From Cylindrotheca closterium (lineage: Eukaryota > Bacillariophyta > Bacillariophyceae > Bacillariales > Bacillariaceae), in contig CAKOGP040000025.1 of the NCBI GenBank assembly GCA_933822405.4, forward strand, positions 30,282-94,281: a stretch of DNA of 64,000 bases, written 5' to 3'. Shown one piece after another: positions 1-10,801 of the stretch. The position numbers and the translations under genes are program-made. How positions within the stretch are numbered: position 1 is the first letter of the stretch; each line of letters opens with the position of its first letter. The notes under the pieces were generated by a model. That model was given only the letters and a program-made list of their open reading frames with translations, had not been told where the DNA came from and ran no database searches.

Positions 1-311
1 CGGACGAAACCATACTCGAGACAGACACATTTTGGACAACACAAAATGGATGCGTAGGCCTCGCATTGGAAGCTATATTTACTAGCAAGACGGCAGCCAT
101 GGCACTTGTTCAGAGGTTGACTCAAGATCTCTGTTTGGTTGCAGACGAAACAACTACAGTAGATATGTTCAAGTTAAGATGTTTGCAAGAGTTGATGTCA
201 CGCTCTAGTCTTGCAGCAGAGAAGACAAAGAGGGATTTGACTGTTGATCAATTCAAGGAAGGGAGTAAAATGAGAGGCTACGTGCAGAAGCTATTCGAGA
301 CGGCATCATGA
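1..311 (+). CDS. 3' end of an unrecognised protein gene (partial)
   Basis: An open frame enters from the left edge (first full codon at base 3) and ends with TGA at 309-311, giving about 102 residues of a C-terminus. It has no in-frame stop across the visible stretch and a mixed, soluble-looking composition: a short charged tail, no membrane segment and no low complexity. I recognise no domain. It is convergent with the sigma factor gene, whose stop lies 126 bp away, and the A/T-rich gap (312-436) is probably shared 3' UTR. The start and most of the protein lie outside the window, so the function cannot be judged. It could also be the last exon of a spliced gene. Confidence 0.45.
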   Translation, partial: DETILETDTFWTTQNGCVGLALEAIFTSKTAAMALVQRLTQDLCLVADETTTVDMFKLRCLQELMSRSSLAAEKTKRDLTVDQFKEGSKMRGYVQKLFETAS

Positions 312-436
312 GAGTTCCAAACAAACAAGGAAAAGGTTATCTTAAGAATTATTGTCATTTCTATCTTTTTCTAGTGTTGAGCGTAACAGACACAAAATTC
401 TGTACAACGAGTTAATGAGAAAATCATCTTGAAATT

Positions 437-2402
437 CTAGTTCTTCGCCGTTGTCATATCAGCACCAACAAAGTCGAGAAAGTCATGAAGTCGAGCTGTA
501 TGTACTGAATATGGCGACCGGAGCTTACGACACGCCCTCATCTCAACATTGCGTATATCAGTCAGACTCACACTCCCTCCACATATTTCGGCTACCTCCC
601 GTGCTGTTCTTGATACCCCGTCGTCCAGTCCATGACGTAGTCGAAGGATATCCCGTTCGTGTGGGGATAGTTCAGTAGCCATCGCGTTTTCTAGACACTG
701 ACGCAGCAAAGAAATTTCGATTTGGTCTTCTAGTGACGGCTCGGGAGATTTGAGGTTGGCCGCCATTCCTAAGAGATCATTGGAGGCCTCTTCGCCACCT
801 GCTTTTCCGGGCATCGAAACCTTTTGAAATTGATTTGGCGGAGCATTGATCGAAATTGGTGAGGTAGTTGACTGTAGAATGAAGGCAAGTCGCTTAGGTG
901 TAAGGTCAAGTTCCTTGGCCGCATCTTCAAGTGTGACTCCTTCGCCAGTCAGGTCGTATTGCTGCTTGACGAACGCTTGATACTTCTGTCGATAGGCGTG
1001 ATAATACACGGGGACACGAAGACCAACTTCCTTGGCGGTGTTGAAACAGCTGCGAACTGAGTTTGTTACCCACCAAGTAGCATACGTTGCAAATTTTAGG
1101 TTGCGCTCAGGCTCAAAGCGATCTGCAGCTATGGAAAGACCCAAAATACCCTCTTGGATTGCTTCTTCGAGACTCGGCTAAAAAGTTAACGGTTGGAGCA
1201 TTGAATAGACAAAGCATCAGACGACATGGTGAAGATGAAGAACAAGAACTTTCACACAGCGAGGCCTTACTCTGTCCCAACCGCCTGCATATTGCGCATT
1301 ACCTGACACTGCAGTGGATCGTTGACACCAAGTCTTTGCAATGCTGAGGACTAGACGTATATTACTGCTAATCAGCTTTTCCTATAAAAAAATTTCAGAA
1401 GTATTAGACGACATGACGAAGATGAAAAACCAGAACTTTCACACAGCATGGCCTTACTTTTGCCAGAGCACCATCAAGAATAATTCGTGCCAATTCATCC
1501 CGACCACCAGCAATATTCAATTCTGCTACGACATCTTCTTCTGTCAAAATTTTGTCTATTGATAGCGGGCTGGAGTTGGGTTGAAATGACGACGACTGAT
1601 CAATTCCCAAAATGTCGAAATCTGTCTCTCGGAGTCGTTGAAAATTCCAGCCTTCGATATCATCGTCCATGCCACTTAGACTTCGAGCATCCATTTCTTC
1701 AAGGCGATTGCAATGTACACCAAAAATAGAAAGCCCCTCGATGTCTTCTTCATCCAGTCCCAAACTTGGATATTGATCAATTTGCATTTCTGAGATGAAT
1801 TCATTGGAGTATGCTTCTTGTTCCATGTTCGACTCCTGCAGTCGCAATTGCTTCATCTCTGCGAATTTTGTTACTTTGGCCATTGCCTTTGACGCCCGTC
1901 GTATTTTCATCCCTAGTTCTCTCTCTTCCTCTCTCGTGAGAAGGTCGTGCATCAGTGCATCTGTCATCATTAGGTAGTCATTTGGGTGTGATTTCTTCTT
2001 CATTCTCCGAGTCCCTATTGTAGAAGCAGCCGTGGATTCATTTGCATTTGCACTTGCATTTACTTTCACTCTTGATCCACTCCACTTTCTTGCTCCTTTC
2101 TTGGATTCTGTTTTTCCTTCTGCCGGAGCAGCTTCTCTCCTGCTCGCAGCATGAAGAGCCGTGGTTCTGGCAGTCGAAGAACTCGAAACCGACCCCAAAG
2201 CTGTCGCCGGTTGGGAAGCTTGAAACGCATTGCATGTCGATACAGCCAAGCAACAAACAAGTGCATAAGCCGAAGAGTGAGCTCTAGAATTGATTCGTGT
2301 TGTTTGCTTCATTTTTGAACGCATGTGGGCAATTTGAATTTGCAAATGTAAGGTCTTTCGTAAATCTGGGGCAGCTGTTCTTGTTCTTGTTGACGTAAGC
2401 AA
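437..2402 (-). CDS. Plastid RNA polymerase sigma-70 factor, 3 exons
   Basis: A nuclear-encoded sigma factor expected to direct the plastid's bacterial-type RNA polymerase to promoters. Joined exons 2402-1458, 1381-1271 and 1177-437 (all phase 0) give 598 residues. Region 1.2 is near residues 153-170 (LLTREEERELG). Exon 2 supplies region 2.1 (SNIRLVLSIAK). Exon 3 opens with regions 2.2-2.4 (AIQEGILGL, FATYATWW). Regions 3 and 4 follow, with a helix-turn-helix around residues 521-575. The N-terminus has a hydrophobic segment ending in CNA-FQ, matching the signal-plus-Phe plastid targeting of diatoms. Met27 or Met31 would place that signal right at the N-terminus and may be the true start. Intron 1 (1457-1382) and intron 2 (1270-1178) have nearly the same first 59 bases. 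The acceptor of intron 1 was chosen at the T-rich tract because later AGs break the frame. Confidence 0.9.
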
Positions 2403-5400
2403 AGATTCTTCAGATCAGTGACATACTGTAGTGTAGGAGTCGTCTGGTCATCCATCGAATTTGACCAATTTTACAATTTTTACTATTCAAAAAAATATGT
2501 ATGAATACAAAATTTGAACTTTTACGCTACCATAAAAACAGTACTATCATGATTGTAACTACAGTACCACTGTTGAATGCATATATGAAGCAACAAGTGT
2601 CAACATGCGAATCTTTTCTACCTTATCGTCATTGCACAAAGAAGTACTACTAGGTAGTAGAGGTGGTGCTGACTGGCTGGCTGGTGGTGGCGGTAGATCT
2701 CCTCCTCCTGGGGCAGGGCAGTTCAGTCTGTCGTCCAGCATGTCATTTGTTGTGAGGTGGGATGAGGTCGACTTTCTAAAACCATAGGTACAAACGAATA
2801 CAAGGACGTTGGAAACAAAGAAGCCAGCAGTACCAGCGCAAGAAGACAGGAGAAGCAAGGCAGCTACAACTGCTACTACTACGACAGTACTACCACTATC
2901 ATACGACTACTACTAGTAGCAGCAGCAGCAAGAGTAGTAAGCTTAAATCGCATGCTGTGCAAGAAGGAGGGAAAAAGTTGTTCTTCTCCATCACCTTGAG
3001 ATTTACAACTCTCTTATACAAGTACTCAAATTACTGTACTGAACTGTACTGTAGTTGCCTCCTTCAGCATAGTATTTTATATACCACCGTTCGATGGACA
3101 GACAAGTAAAAATAAATTATGATATTTTAAAATACCGTACCAGGTACCGGTACCGCAGGTACCGGTACCACTTCACGAACCGTAATAACATTTTTTAAAT
3201 TAAAATTCAACACAGCAGTAATGTAACAGTACTGTAGTGACCAGCTGAAAGGTATATCGTCTGATATACGGTAACATCTGTACGTCCCATCACCATATAA
3301 ACATAGCTTATCGTGGATAGAAGCACAGGATATCGTTTGATGCTTCATGGCACAATTTGTAATATCATGGCATAGTTCACTCCAAGAACACATCAAGGAC
3401 ACGCAAAGAGAGAAAAGAGGGAATGCCCCAGCCAGCTGGGGGGCATGCATTCTCTGGAGGAAACACTATGTGTCAGCTACTGTGAATCGTGGTGATTGGA
3501 CCATGGGGCATATCTTCGACGCCCAGCACTAGTAGTACTGTAGGCTAGCTAGTACTCTAGTAGTAGTACTTCAAGAAGAAGTGTTACCTTCCCAAAAGAG
3601 GTGATCAGTCTTGCAAGGACCTACATCGTGCATCATCTAACCCTTGCCCCGACAATGAGACGAAATTGAAAATACTCCAACCATTTTGGTCAAGGAGGAG
3701 ATGAAGTAACAATTCCCTGTCATATCTTGGGGGGAAGACCTAAAAAAGTTTAGTAGAAATGATTGTTATATTTTTCTATACTTCGTTGTTTGGTTGTGAG
3801 GTACTAGTGCATGTGCCCTTCTCAATTAATTGACACGTAGTATTCCAATAGATACCAAGATGGCTGCCGACCCAATACTCAGGAGAGAATATGTCTGGTT
3901 GATTCTAAGGGAAGAAGTGCCAAGAAAAAAAACATAAAAAAAAACGATTCACAGTCAACTAATATCTTATATTATACTGGGGTGTTATATTATACTATGG
4001 AGGCCTTCGGCTATGAAGTCATGCATTCTAGGAGCGAAACTTGAACAACGGTATCGCCACTCCACCACATCCCTGCTTTTCGTCGTGACAGAAGCCGCCA
4101 CTAGTGTTCTGGGCTCAATCCAATTTTGGATTTAAACCAGAAGTTTTTTGTATCTCTGCTGGACCCAATGGTTCGCTGCAAAAGGCAAGATTGCAAACAG
4201 ACTGTCATCGGTTTGACAACGATATCGGCCATCTGGCAGTGATCTTCTCAGCAGAGAACACAGACATCCAAGCAAAACAACGACCGGTATCAAATCAAAG
4301 CATCGATAGCCTCATGGACCAGCCATCACAGAACAGTGTTGATTGCTGAGTCAGGGGATGAAGAAGTGTTGTCGATACTGGAGATGAAGAAGGAATGCAA
4401 TACAGCATGTTCTTCACAAAAGAGAGCCAAAATAATGCTCCTGGCGGTCCTTTGTCTTCATCATGGCCATGATGATATCAACAAGAACTCAACAGACGCC
4501 AACACAAAGAGGATCAAGTAGCAAGTTATCATGTCCCCAATAATGTGGTGGAAATCAAAGCCCTTTTCCGTCCACGGCTGATTGATATGTTTGGCAACAA
4601 AACAAGAGGATTCCAACCTTGCATAACGCCAGCAAAAGTGGGCAAAAGTGGGCAAATGTGCATGTGCTGGATGCGAAGCCGAGTCTTGTGCAAAAGAAGG
4701 ACCTGGAGCGCACCGTTGCAAGTTTTGTTGCAAGTTTTGTGGTATCCCCGTCCATGCAGCGTGTTCCGTTGATAGATGATGGGTTGACAAAAGCGATGCC
4801 ACCAACCCTTGCCTGGTACAGGTTTTGCAGTGAGCCATTATTGAGAAAATCTACAGCGAGGCCAGAGGTATTACATTTACATAAAAATATCTTGGTTTCT
4901 CGTGTCTCGTTTCGTTTTATTTGTTCGTTCCATCGATATTGATGTTTGATGTTTTCGTACATATTTTTGAATATATTCAATATATACCGTGCGGATCTGA
5001 AACCAGACCAGTATTCTGGTCTACGTTCAAATTAGTACGATTTCTACGTAACAAAATAAGTCCCAACTTGAATTTTATTCGTAATCCGGAGTGCCGATAT
5101 ACTTTTCTGCAATACCATGTGGGAACTAAAATTTCACTAGCTAGTAATCGTATGGTAGATGATTTCCAGGTACACGTACGTGTACCGGTATTGCGGAAAA
5201 GTATGATTTTGATATACGGGGGATGGCTCAAAAGTAGGTTTTTATGGGGGACGGACAAACAAGTACTTACTAAGTCTAAAACAGATGAAAACGGAACTTC
5301 AGAATCTACCATTTCGAGTTCTCAAAATCCCCCAAAGTGACTGTTGATATACAAGGAACCAAGTCAGATTCCTGTGAGTAGGATTCCGCTGTTCGTACTG

Positions 5401-5691
5401 GAAATCCCGTACTATTACTTGTACGTACCTTTTACCACGAAAATCTGTAGGGCCAAAAGTATGATGACTAAAATCTGTAGGGCCGGAAGTATGATCGATT
5501 TCCAAGTCTCATAAACGCTACAGCACTTCGAAGTCAGCAGAATATTTTGTGCTGAGTCGCAGCTCTAGATATTTGGAATGGATACACGCAGGGCACAGAC
5601 AGAATGCAGGCTGATGGACCGATTCAACGTTGAGTTCGAGTGGTAGTGATGCAAATGCTGTTACTGTACCTGTCAGAATGAAATTTCGCAG
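2403..5691. other. Long intergenic region, no supported gene
   Basis: This 3.3-kb stretch shows only short overlapping frames on both strands without recognisable motifs. It holds a CTA/GCA-type trinucleotide-rich patch (about 2868-2940), a dense palindromic patch of GGTACC/GGTACCGG units at 3137-3170, and short direct duplications near 4628-4655 and 4715-4740. The region around 4100-4980 is open in several frames at once, which argues against real coding. The left part should contain the promoter of the sigma factor gene (upstream of 2402), but I see no clear element. Confidence 0.5.
5218..5500. repeat. Dispersed repeat, copy 1 (inverted relative to 7340-7600)
   Basis: Two blocks here recur in the opposite layout at 7340-7600. 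The block at 5218-5262 (GGGGATGGCTCAAAAGT and GGGGGACGGAC) matches the reverse complement of 7558-7600. The minus strand of 5437-5496 carries two tandem copies of a ~30-bp motif (core CATACTTTTGGCCC then ACAGATTTT), and one related copy lies on the minus strand at 7345-7382. The intervening sequence is diverged. This looks like an old dispersed element, but its family is unknown. Confidence 0.5.
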
Positions 5692-5802
5692 ATGTTTCGT
5701 TGGGAAGTTATAGTCCATATACAGTTCCCCACTATCAACAATCAGCCTCTTGGAATATATGTTGTTGATCTGAGACGCTTGGTGTTGCTAGCTTTTTTCA
5801 CG

Positions 5803-6096
5803 ATGGCCTCTCATGAAGATGACAAAGACGAGATGTCTGGACCCACCTGCAAAAGAATCCAAGACTGGCACGAACAGCGAAAAGAGGAGCACCATGCGAG
5901 AGAGTTTGCATTTCAGCATTGCGTTGCAGGCTTGACACTGTTTGCATCTTTTCCAGATCCAAAGCCACTTCCCTTGAAGGCGTTTATGATGGAATATTTG
6001 GGGACAGCACCACAAATGAGTAGCCTGAGCTTTACCTTTGCTTTGGAGATGCTCCATAAGGATTTCAAGAAGTACATGTATCCGCACGGCCATTAA
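5803..6096 (+). CDS. Small hypothetical protein
   Basis: A frame of 97 residues from the ATG at 5803 to TAA at 6094-6096. The same frame stays open upstream to about 5692, so a longer form is possible. The product is charged at the N-terminus (ASHEDDKDE, HEQRKEEHH), with a more hydrophobic middle, and contains no domain I know. It stands alone between repeat-rich non-coding tracts, and an opposite-strand frame of about 100 codons overlaps it, which weakens the case. It may be a small lineage-specific gene, a gene fragment or chance. Confidence 0.25.
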   Translation: MASHEDDKDEMSGPTCKRIQDWHEQRKEEHHAREFAFQHCVAGLTLFASFPDPKPLPLKAFMMEYLGTAPQMSSLSFTFALEMLHKDFKKYMYPHGH

Positions 6097-6355
6097 GTCT
6101 GCAAAGACACCGAGCTGTATATATTTCTGACTTCAGTCACGACGAACTATAGTTTTGACTAATAGATCTAGTATTTTAATTATTTTTCTTTTGAATACAT
6201 ATTCAGCACTAGAATTTGGCAAGAAGAACTAGCGATAATATAGCAGAAAGCCAATCTAGTACAAGCCATCCCAGTCTTCTTCGTCGATTGTGATAGCAAT
6301 TATCAAGATAGCTACACCTTGGAAAAATTCATTCTGTGAGACAACACCGCTTCAA

Positions 6356-6745
6356 ACACACGTTTCAAACATCGTATTCCCCGCTTCAAACATGGTATTC
6401 CACGCTTCAAACATGACAGTCTCACGTTTCAAACATGGTATTCCCCGCTTGAAACATGGTATTCCCCGCTTGAAACATGGTATTCCCCGCTTGAAACATG
6501 ACAATCTCACGTTTCAAACATGGTATTCCCCGCTTGAAACATGGTATTCCCCGCTTGAAACATGGTATTCCCCGCTTGAAACATGACAGTCTCACGTTTC
6601 AAACATGGTATTCCCCGCTTGAAACATGGTATTCCCCGCTTGAAACATGGTATTCCCCGCTTGAAACAGGATAATCCCGTCAAACATGACACTCCTTTTT
6701 TTCAAACATGATATTCCCTTTTTTCAAAAACATGATATTCCCGTT
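6356..6745. repeat. 21/22-bp tandem array with 85-bp higher-order period
   Basis: About 17 head-to-tail units of 21-22 bp. Most read ...TTGAAACATGGTATTCCCCGC, but every fourth unit is a variant with a CTCACG ending (ACAGTCTCACG or ACAATCTCACG) followed by TTTCAAACATG. Three plain units plus one variant therefore recur as an 85-bp block, at least three times. The first and last units (from 6356 and after 6664) are more degenerate. Both strands stay open because the unit length is a multiple of three, but the implied peptides are pure repeat and unsupported. There are no unique spacers, so it is not a CRISPR array. Confidence 0.9.
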
Positions 6746-8060
6746 TATCTCCCTGATATCAAATAAGACATCCTCCAAGACGAAAACATCGACAACAACA
6801 TCAAGCGTCTCAAATCAACAAAATCAACAAAAATCAACAAAAACCAAAATACACTAAACTAGAGCTCTATTTAATAACGAATACTTATCTGTTCTAGGAG
6901 TAGCTTCGCTTATAATCTTGGTCTGCATATCCTCACAACTGCTGGTGCAACTTCGTGGCGAAAAGATGAGCGATTGGCACCACTCCTCCTTTTGCTATGA
7001 ATGAATCCAACGAGACGATTTTTGTTGGCAGCGTTGAATAGAGGGCATTATGTTGATTCCTATGCAATTCATGTGGCATCCCAAGGCTGATTGTTGACAG
7101 TAGGGAACTGCATTTCCCTTGAAACGCATGGTGATTCTTCCAGAACCGCTTTACTCTGTAGATCATTTGCACGGTCGGAGAAGGAATATGCTGCTCTGCT
7201 TCACCAATAATGAAAATATGGTAGTATCACGCTAAGGGAGAAGGAAAAGCAGCGGCTCCGTCAGCAATCTATAATCCGCTTGAACATCAACCGTCTAAAC
7301 ATCATTTTGTTCTTGGTGTTTTCCAAAAAAAGTACGATTTTTCGGAGAAATGACTGAAGTCTGTTGGGCCTAAAGTATGATGGGTACGTAAATACCGTAT
7401 CGTACTGGGTACGTCTGTTTCGGACCGTAAACGGAATCTTCCACTGACGAACCTAGAAAGGAAACTAGGGGAGGGAGGATCGTAAAAAATAATCTCGGAT
7501 ATACTTCCTCCCGTTTTTTGTAAGCTGGAGAATTCCTTTCTTATTTGGACGTCCTTGTTCGTCCGTCCCCCAAACAAATCCACTTTTGAGCCATCCCCAC
7601 GTTTCGTGCGGAAATGCGCGGTAATGATATATCCTTCAGTAAGTTTGTAGTGTACGCGATTTGGCAGTTATGGGAGTGAGAGACAGCCAGCAGCATTGTC
7701 AAAATCATCCAAAGGCTAAATGAAAATAATTTTCGAGTTACCGAAAATCAAAATTGTGTCCGTTTCACGAATGATCAAGGATTGAAGTGCTGGATCTGGC
7801 TGGTGCTACTGTACATCAGGATCCATTCAACGTCATACAACCCGTCATCTGTTGTGTAGTATACATCCCGTCATCTGTTGTGTAGTATAGTGGTAGTACC
7901 GGGTAGCGATTTCGGCACCAAAAGACGGAGTCCGGCTGTCAAGTCCGCGTCTGGTTCAACATTGGTCGGTTGTTTGCTCATTTGATTGTGGCCGAGTATT
8001 AACATCCTTTCCTATTTTCTGGACCACCTAGGCCTAGCTTTTTCTGCAATTGTCTGCACA
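6746..8060. other. Intergenic region with dispersed repeat copy 2
   Basis: No gene is supported here. 7340-7600 holds the inverted counterpart of the dispersed repeat at 5218-5500. 7841-7889 is a two-copy tandem duplication with a 26-bp period (core CCGTCATCTGTTGTGTAG). Short minus-strand frames at 6933-7172 and 7302-7583 lie in this repeat context and lack motifs. The last ~100 bases should include the promoter of the gene starting at 8061. Confidence 0.45.
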
Positions 8061-9301
8061 ATGATTAGGTCGGTTAGAAAGAAGAAGTTTTCAAGGCTAC
8101 GCCGCTTGATTTCGTGCACAGTAAGTTCTTCGAGCTGGTTTCCCATGTTTCATGGTTACAAGAGAAGGCACCACTCAACCAAACGATCTCATTTGTGTTG
8201 TGTTGCTTGCAGAAAGATCGGAAGAAAAATGGAACCGATAACTGTGGGGAGACGGATTCGTCTTACGAGAATGAGAACAAAGCTCAGAACACTGCGGTGA
8301 AAGGAACACCTTCAACACCTGCAAAAGCATTGAGGGGCTCCCCGCCGTCGACACCGTCAACAATTCCTGAAACATCAACGCCGCAAAAGAATGAGAGATC
8401 AAAAGATAGTGCCTTTGTTGTCACGTACAATAACGAGCACTCGGCATCCCATGAATCGATATATGAAAACGCGCCTGAGGCTCAGTCCAGTGTCGTATTT
8501 GTCCGGAGAGATAGTTTTAACCAGCTACCCGGTGGTCCTGAAAACCCCAGCGGTATAGGACGAAGCCAAGAGATAGCAACTGCCTTGGAGATTGACCAAC
8601 GTGAGCTAGTTATATCAACGGAAGATGATATCGTTTCAGTGCCGCAAGAGGACTCAACCGAGCTCGACCATGTGAGTAGACAGCTCTTTCAAAAGTTGGA
8701 AAAATCTCAGAAGGATGTTTTGGCTTCCGTTGTTTATCAAAAATCAATAAATGAACCAGGAAGTAAAAAAGACCAAAAGCCTTTGACTAAAATCCCTGAC
8801 CATCCGGCTCTTGGGAATCTTGAAAAGTACCGGTCGGGGCTTGCATCTGGTACTCTACGTCGAAGCAGTTGTGCAGAGGGAGATTTGCCTAAAAGTTTCA
8901 TGGGAGAAAGTGATCGTAATCTGGACAAGGGATCAGTTTCAGAAGGGTTCAAGTTGCTCTGGGACGAGACAACGAAGAATTTGGAATCGATGAACAAAGT
9001 ATTTTCATCATGTGCACTTGATTGGAAGCAGGAGACGCAGGAAAGCTTTGGTGAATTTGCGTACAATGGGGAGGACGGGAGAAAGGCACCACTAAATGGG
9101 TCGTGGTTGGCATTTCCAGACGAGCATGGGGAAGATATTAGTCTGTTGTCCTATCCAAAAGACATTGCGTCCATTTCCAGTCGATGGACGGAGTCACAAC
9201 TAGATGGCACACCGGTCCTTAGAAAAGAAATTGCAACGATTGTTGAAGAAGACCAACCAATACAAGAGAATTCTAAATCCCGATACAATCGGTGGCTGTG
9301 A
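8061..9301 (+). CDS. Unrecognised Ser/Thr-rich, acidic low-complexity protein, 2 exons
   Basis: Exon 1 (8061-8120) encodes 20 residues with a strongly basic start (RSVRKKKFSRLRR). It is followed by a clean intron 8121-8212 (GTAAGT...TTGCAG) and exon 2 (8213-9301), for 382 residues in total. The N-terminal third has repeated S/T-P dipeptides (TPSTPAKALRGSPPSTPSTIPETSTP), suggestive of proline-directed phosphorylation. The rest is acidic and mostly predicted disordered, ending RYNRWL. I find no domain or membrane segment. The long uninterrupted frame and good splice signals support a real gene. A regulatory or scaffold role would be a guess. An alternative model extends the frame upstream through the intron. 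Confidence 0.6.
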
Positions 9302-9565
9302 TAGACTGATTTTTTTAAGTTTGATGAACCAATAGGTAGAGATGTTCGGAAGCTGTTGTCTGGTTGCCTTCGATTTTATACTGGTTACCTTTCAATGAAC
9401 GGCATTCAAATCAAATCGACCGCCAATTTCAAATTCGCCGTTGATATGATAGGTCACAGTTGGCAATGAACGGTATCAAATTATATTGTAACCAAAATTC
9501 TTGTATGAGATCGGAGCACTATCGCTTCAAAGGACGAACTCCTACAAGTGATTGTTGGAAATAGA
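9302..9565. other. Short spacer before the inverted repeat
   Basis: No gene seen. The stretch carries two related short segments (ATTCAAATCAAAT..., near 9395-9425, and ...AACGGTATCAAATTATA, near 9470) and ends where the sequence shared with 18332-19162 begins. Confidence 0.4.
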
Positions 9566-10111
9566 GACATGCCATTGGATTCCTTTACTAGTACTTTGTC
9601 TCAATACAGAGAAACCTCTAGAAGTCGTCTTCTCAATATGAGTTCGATATTCATTTACCTGCAGCTCCATAATCTGAGCTCTCGGTATCATCTTCGCTAT
9701 CTGTGCTGTTCTGTTTGCCAACTTCTGATATACACTCATGTTCCATGATCCTGGCCTCGTTCTTCTTGAATATCAGAAGGGCTTAATTAGAATTTCAATT
9801 CTCAAATTTATGTGCGGAACTGCTTCGGAGTGAATCAATCAATCCTCGAATACTTTTCGGCGACTTTTTGCTCGACATGCTTTAAAAAAGTATGTGTCAC
9901 CCACTTCCTTGCTCGTCCTTTCTACAGTAGAGACCCACCCAAATGGCAGAGCATGATGATTGATTGATGCATTCATTCCTGTACAGTACCTGGTACAGTA
10001 TCGATCCAGAGGCCACACACGCTGTTGTGCAAAACGTGAAATGCGAAAGACATGGCACTTGCCAAAGGCGAAGAGTGGCAGATTTCTGAAGCCTCAGCAA
10101 GTGAAGGGAAG

Positions 10112-10119
10112 AAAAAAAA
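10112..10119 (-). terminator. Pol III T-run terminator of left U6
   Basis: Eight consecutive T on the minus strand directly follow the U6 3' end, the standard RNA polymerase III stop signal. Confidence 0.85.
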
Positions 10120-10222
10120 GTATTGCTTCTCTTCGATTTTGCGTGTCATCCTTGCACAGGGACCATGCTAATCTTCTCTGTATTTTTAAGCGTTTGTTTG
10201 ATGTTCTGGCCGAAACCAGAAC
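10116..10222 (-). ncRNA. U6: U6 spliceosomal snRNA (left copy)
   Basis: About 107 nt, identical in its core to the copy at 18506-18612. It starts with a 5' stem-loop (GTTCTGG paired to CCAGAAC). It then has the invariant ACAGAGA box, the AGC triad region (GATTAGCATGG) and the segment that forms the internal stem-loop and pairs with U4 (CCCTGTGCAAGGATGACACGC), and ends in a U-run. A TATATATA box lies about 23-30 bp upstream. U6 forms the catalytic core of the spliceosome, in keeping with the many introns here. The 5' end was placed at the base of the stem-loop and could shift by one or two bases. Confidence 0.93.
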
Positions 10223-10244
10223 ACATTCGGGAGCGAAAGCACGC

Positions 10245-10252
10245 TATATATA
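10245..10252 (-). promoter_or_regulatory. TATA box of left U6 gene
   Basis: TATATATA is centred about 26 bp upstream of the U6 5' end. This matches an external Pol III promoter of the U6 type and is preserved in both arms. Confidence 0.8.
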
Positions 10253-10344
10253 CACCCTCTCCAATTGTTTCTCACGAGAGAGGAAAGGATTAATAGATGT
10301 ATTTTTTATTAGTAAGGGGCAAATGACATCAGACGAACTCTGAT

Positions 10345-10377
10345 AGCGTATTTGATGTTTCAGGCCAAAGCCAGAAC
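10345..10377 (-). pseudogene. Truncated U6-like 5' fragment (left)
   Basis: On the minus strand these 33 bases resemble the first ~35 bases of the adjacent U6 gene (GTTCTGG, GGCC, GAA, CATCAAA, ACGCT shared), with mismatches that weaken the stem and without the ACAGAGA or downstream core. It lies about 120 bp upstream of the U6 start. The same fragment is present in the right arm, so it predates the inverted duplication. Confidence 0.6.
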
Positions 10378-10393
10378 GCTGTCACAGGGAGGT

Positions 10394-10801
10394 TGCTCCT
10401 TTATATTATTCACACTGTATCCGTTTTATAAAACCCCTGGTACGACAAACCAGATTGTTCTATTGAACGCGTCATTTCACGCCAAACTGACGATCGAGCA
10501 AGACGTCAAAGGTTTCGTTGCTTTACTGATGGCATTCGACTTCACAACTAGAAGAGAACTAGAAGTAAGGAAGGCGTATCCAACTGGTAACTTTACGGTG
10601 TAACTAGTTTCACCAAACCAGGTGTACCTTTAGCGACGTTTAGCGTGATTCCAAATTTTCTATTCTGTTGAAAGCGCGCTATTCTGAATCGGTCGGAATT
10701 CAATTGGGGGGTGGTCACTGATGGTCCACATCTAATCCGTTACTCGTCATAACTATTACAGACGTTGAATCCTTGATCCATCCGTACCTGTCACAAAAAT
10801 C
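10394..10801. other. Intergenic, promoter side of mrpL28
   Basis: A frame reaching 10603 begins inside the repeat arm and lacks motifs, so I do not call it. The ~200 bp before 10802 should hold the L28 promoter, but I see no specific element. Confidence 0.4.

Larger units (their letters stand above)
9566..10393 (-). repeat. Left arm of 0.83-kb inverted repeat carrying U6
   Basis: This 828-bp segment is the near-exact reverse complement of 18332-19162 (831 bp). By eye there is one 3-bp indel (in the A/T-rich tract 5' of U6) and a small number of substitutions, concentrated toward the arm end furthest from U6. Sharp boundaries occur at GACATGCC (9566) and GGGAGGT (10393). Outside them the sequences differ completely. 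Each arm holds a U6 snRNA gene, its TATA box and terminator, a truncated U6-like 5' fragment and a stretch with weak coding character. Frames of ~127 codons inside it only read through U6 and are not genes. Confidence 0.95.

Noticed and set aside
1360..1372. TAG/CAG acceptors at ~1368 and ~1365 for sigma-factor intron 1
   Set aside because: Both give an immediate stop. The acceptor at 1383-1382 after the T-rich tract keeps the frame and restores EKLISSNIRLVLSIAK.
2559..2858. Minus-strand frame with a hydrophobic start
   Set aside because: Composition comes from trinucleotide-rich sequence; no motif and no splice support.
4461..4980. Overlapping frames of 75-141 codons on both strands
   Set aside because: Several frames are open at once, none has a domain or splice structure, and there are local direct duplications.
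6290..6692. Open frames on both strands through the 21-bp array (HGIPRLK-type peptides)
   Set aside because: The repeat period is a multiple of three and lacks stops, so the frames are a by-product. There is no upstream gene structure.
6356..6745. CRISPR array
   Set aside because: Units abut directly with no unique spacers, and the DNA is eukaryotic nuclear.
9960..10343. 127-codon plus-strand frame in the left repeat arm and its twin at 18382-18768 on the minus strand
   Set aside because: They read antisense through the U6 snRNA gene and its promoter. Their conservation is explained by the inverted duplication and the RNA.
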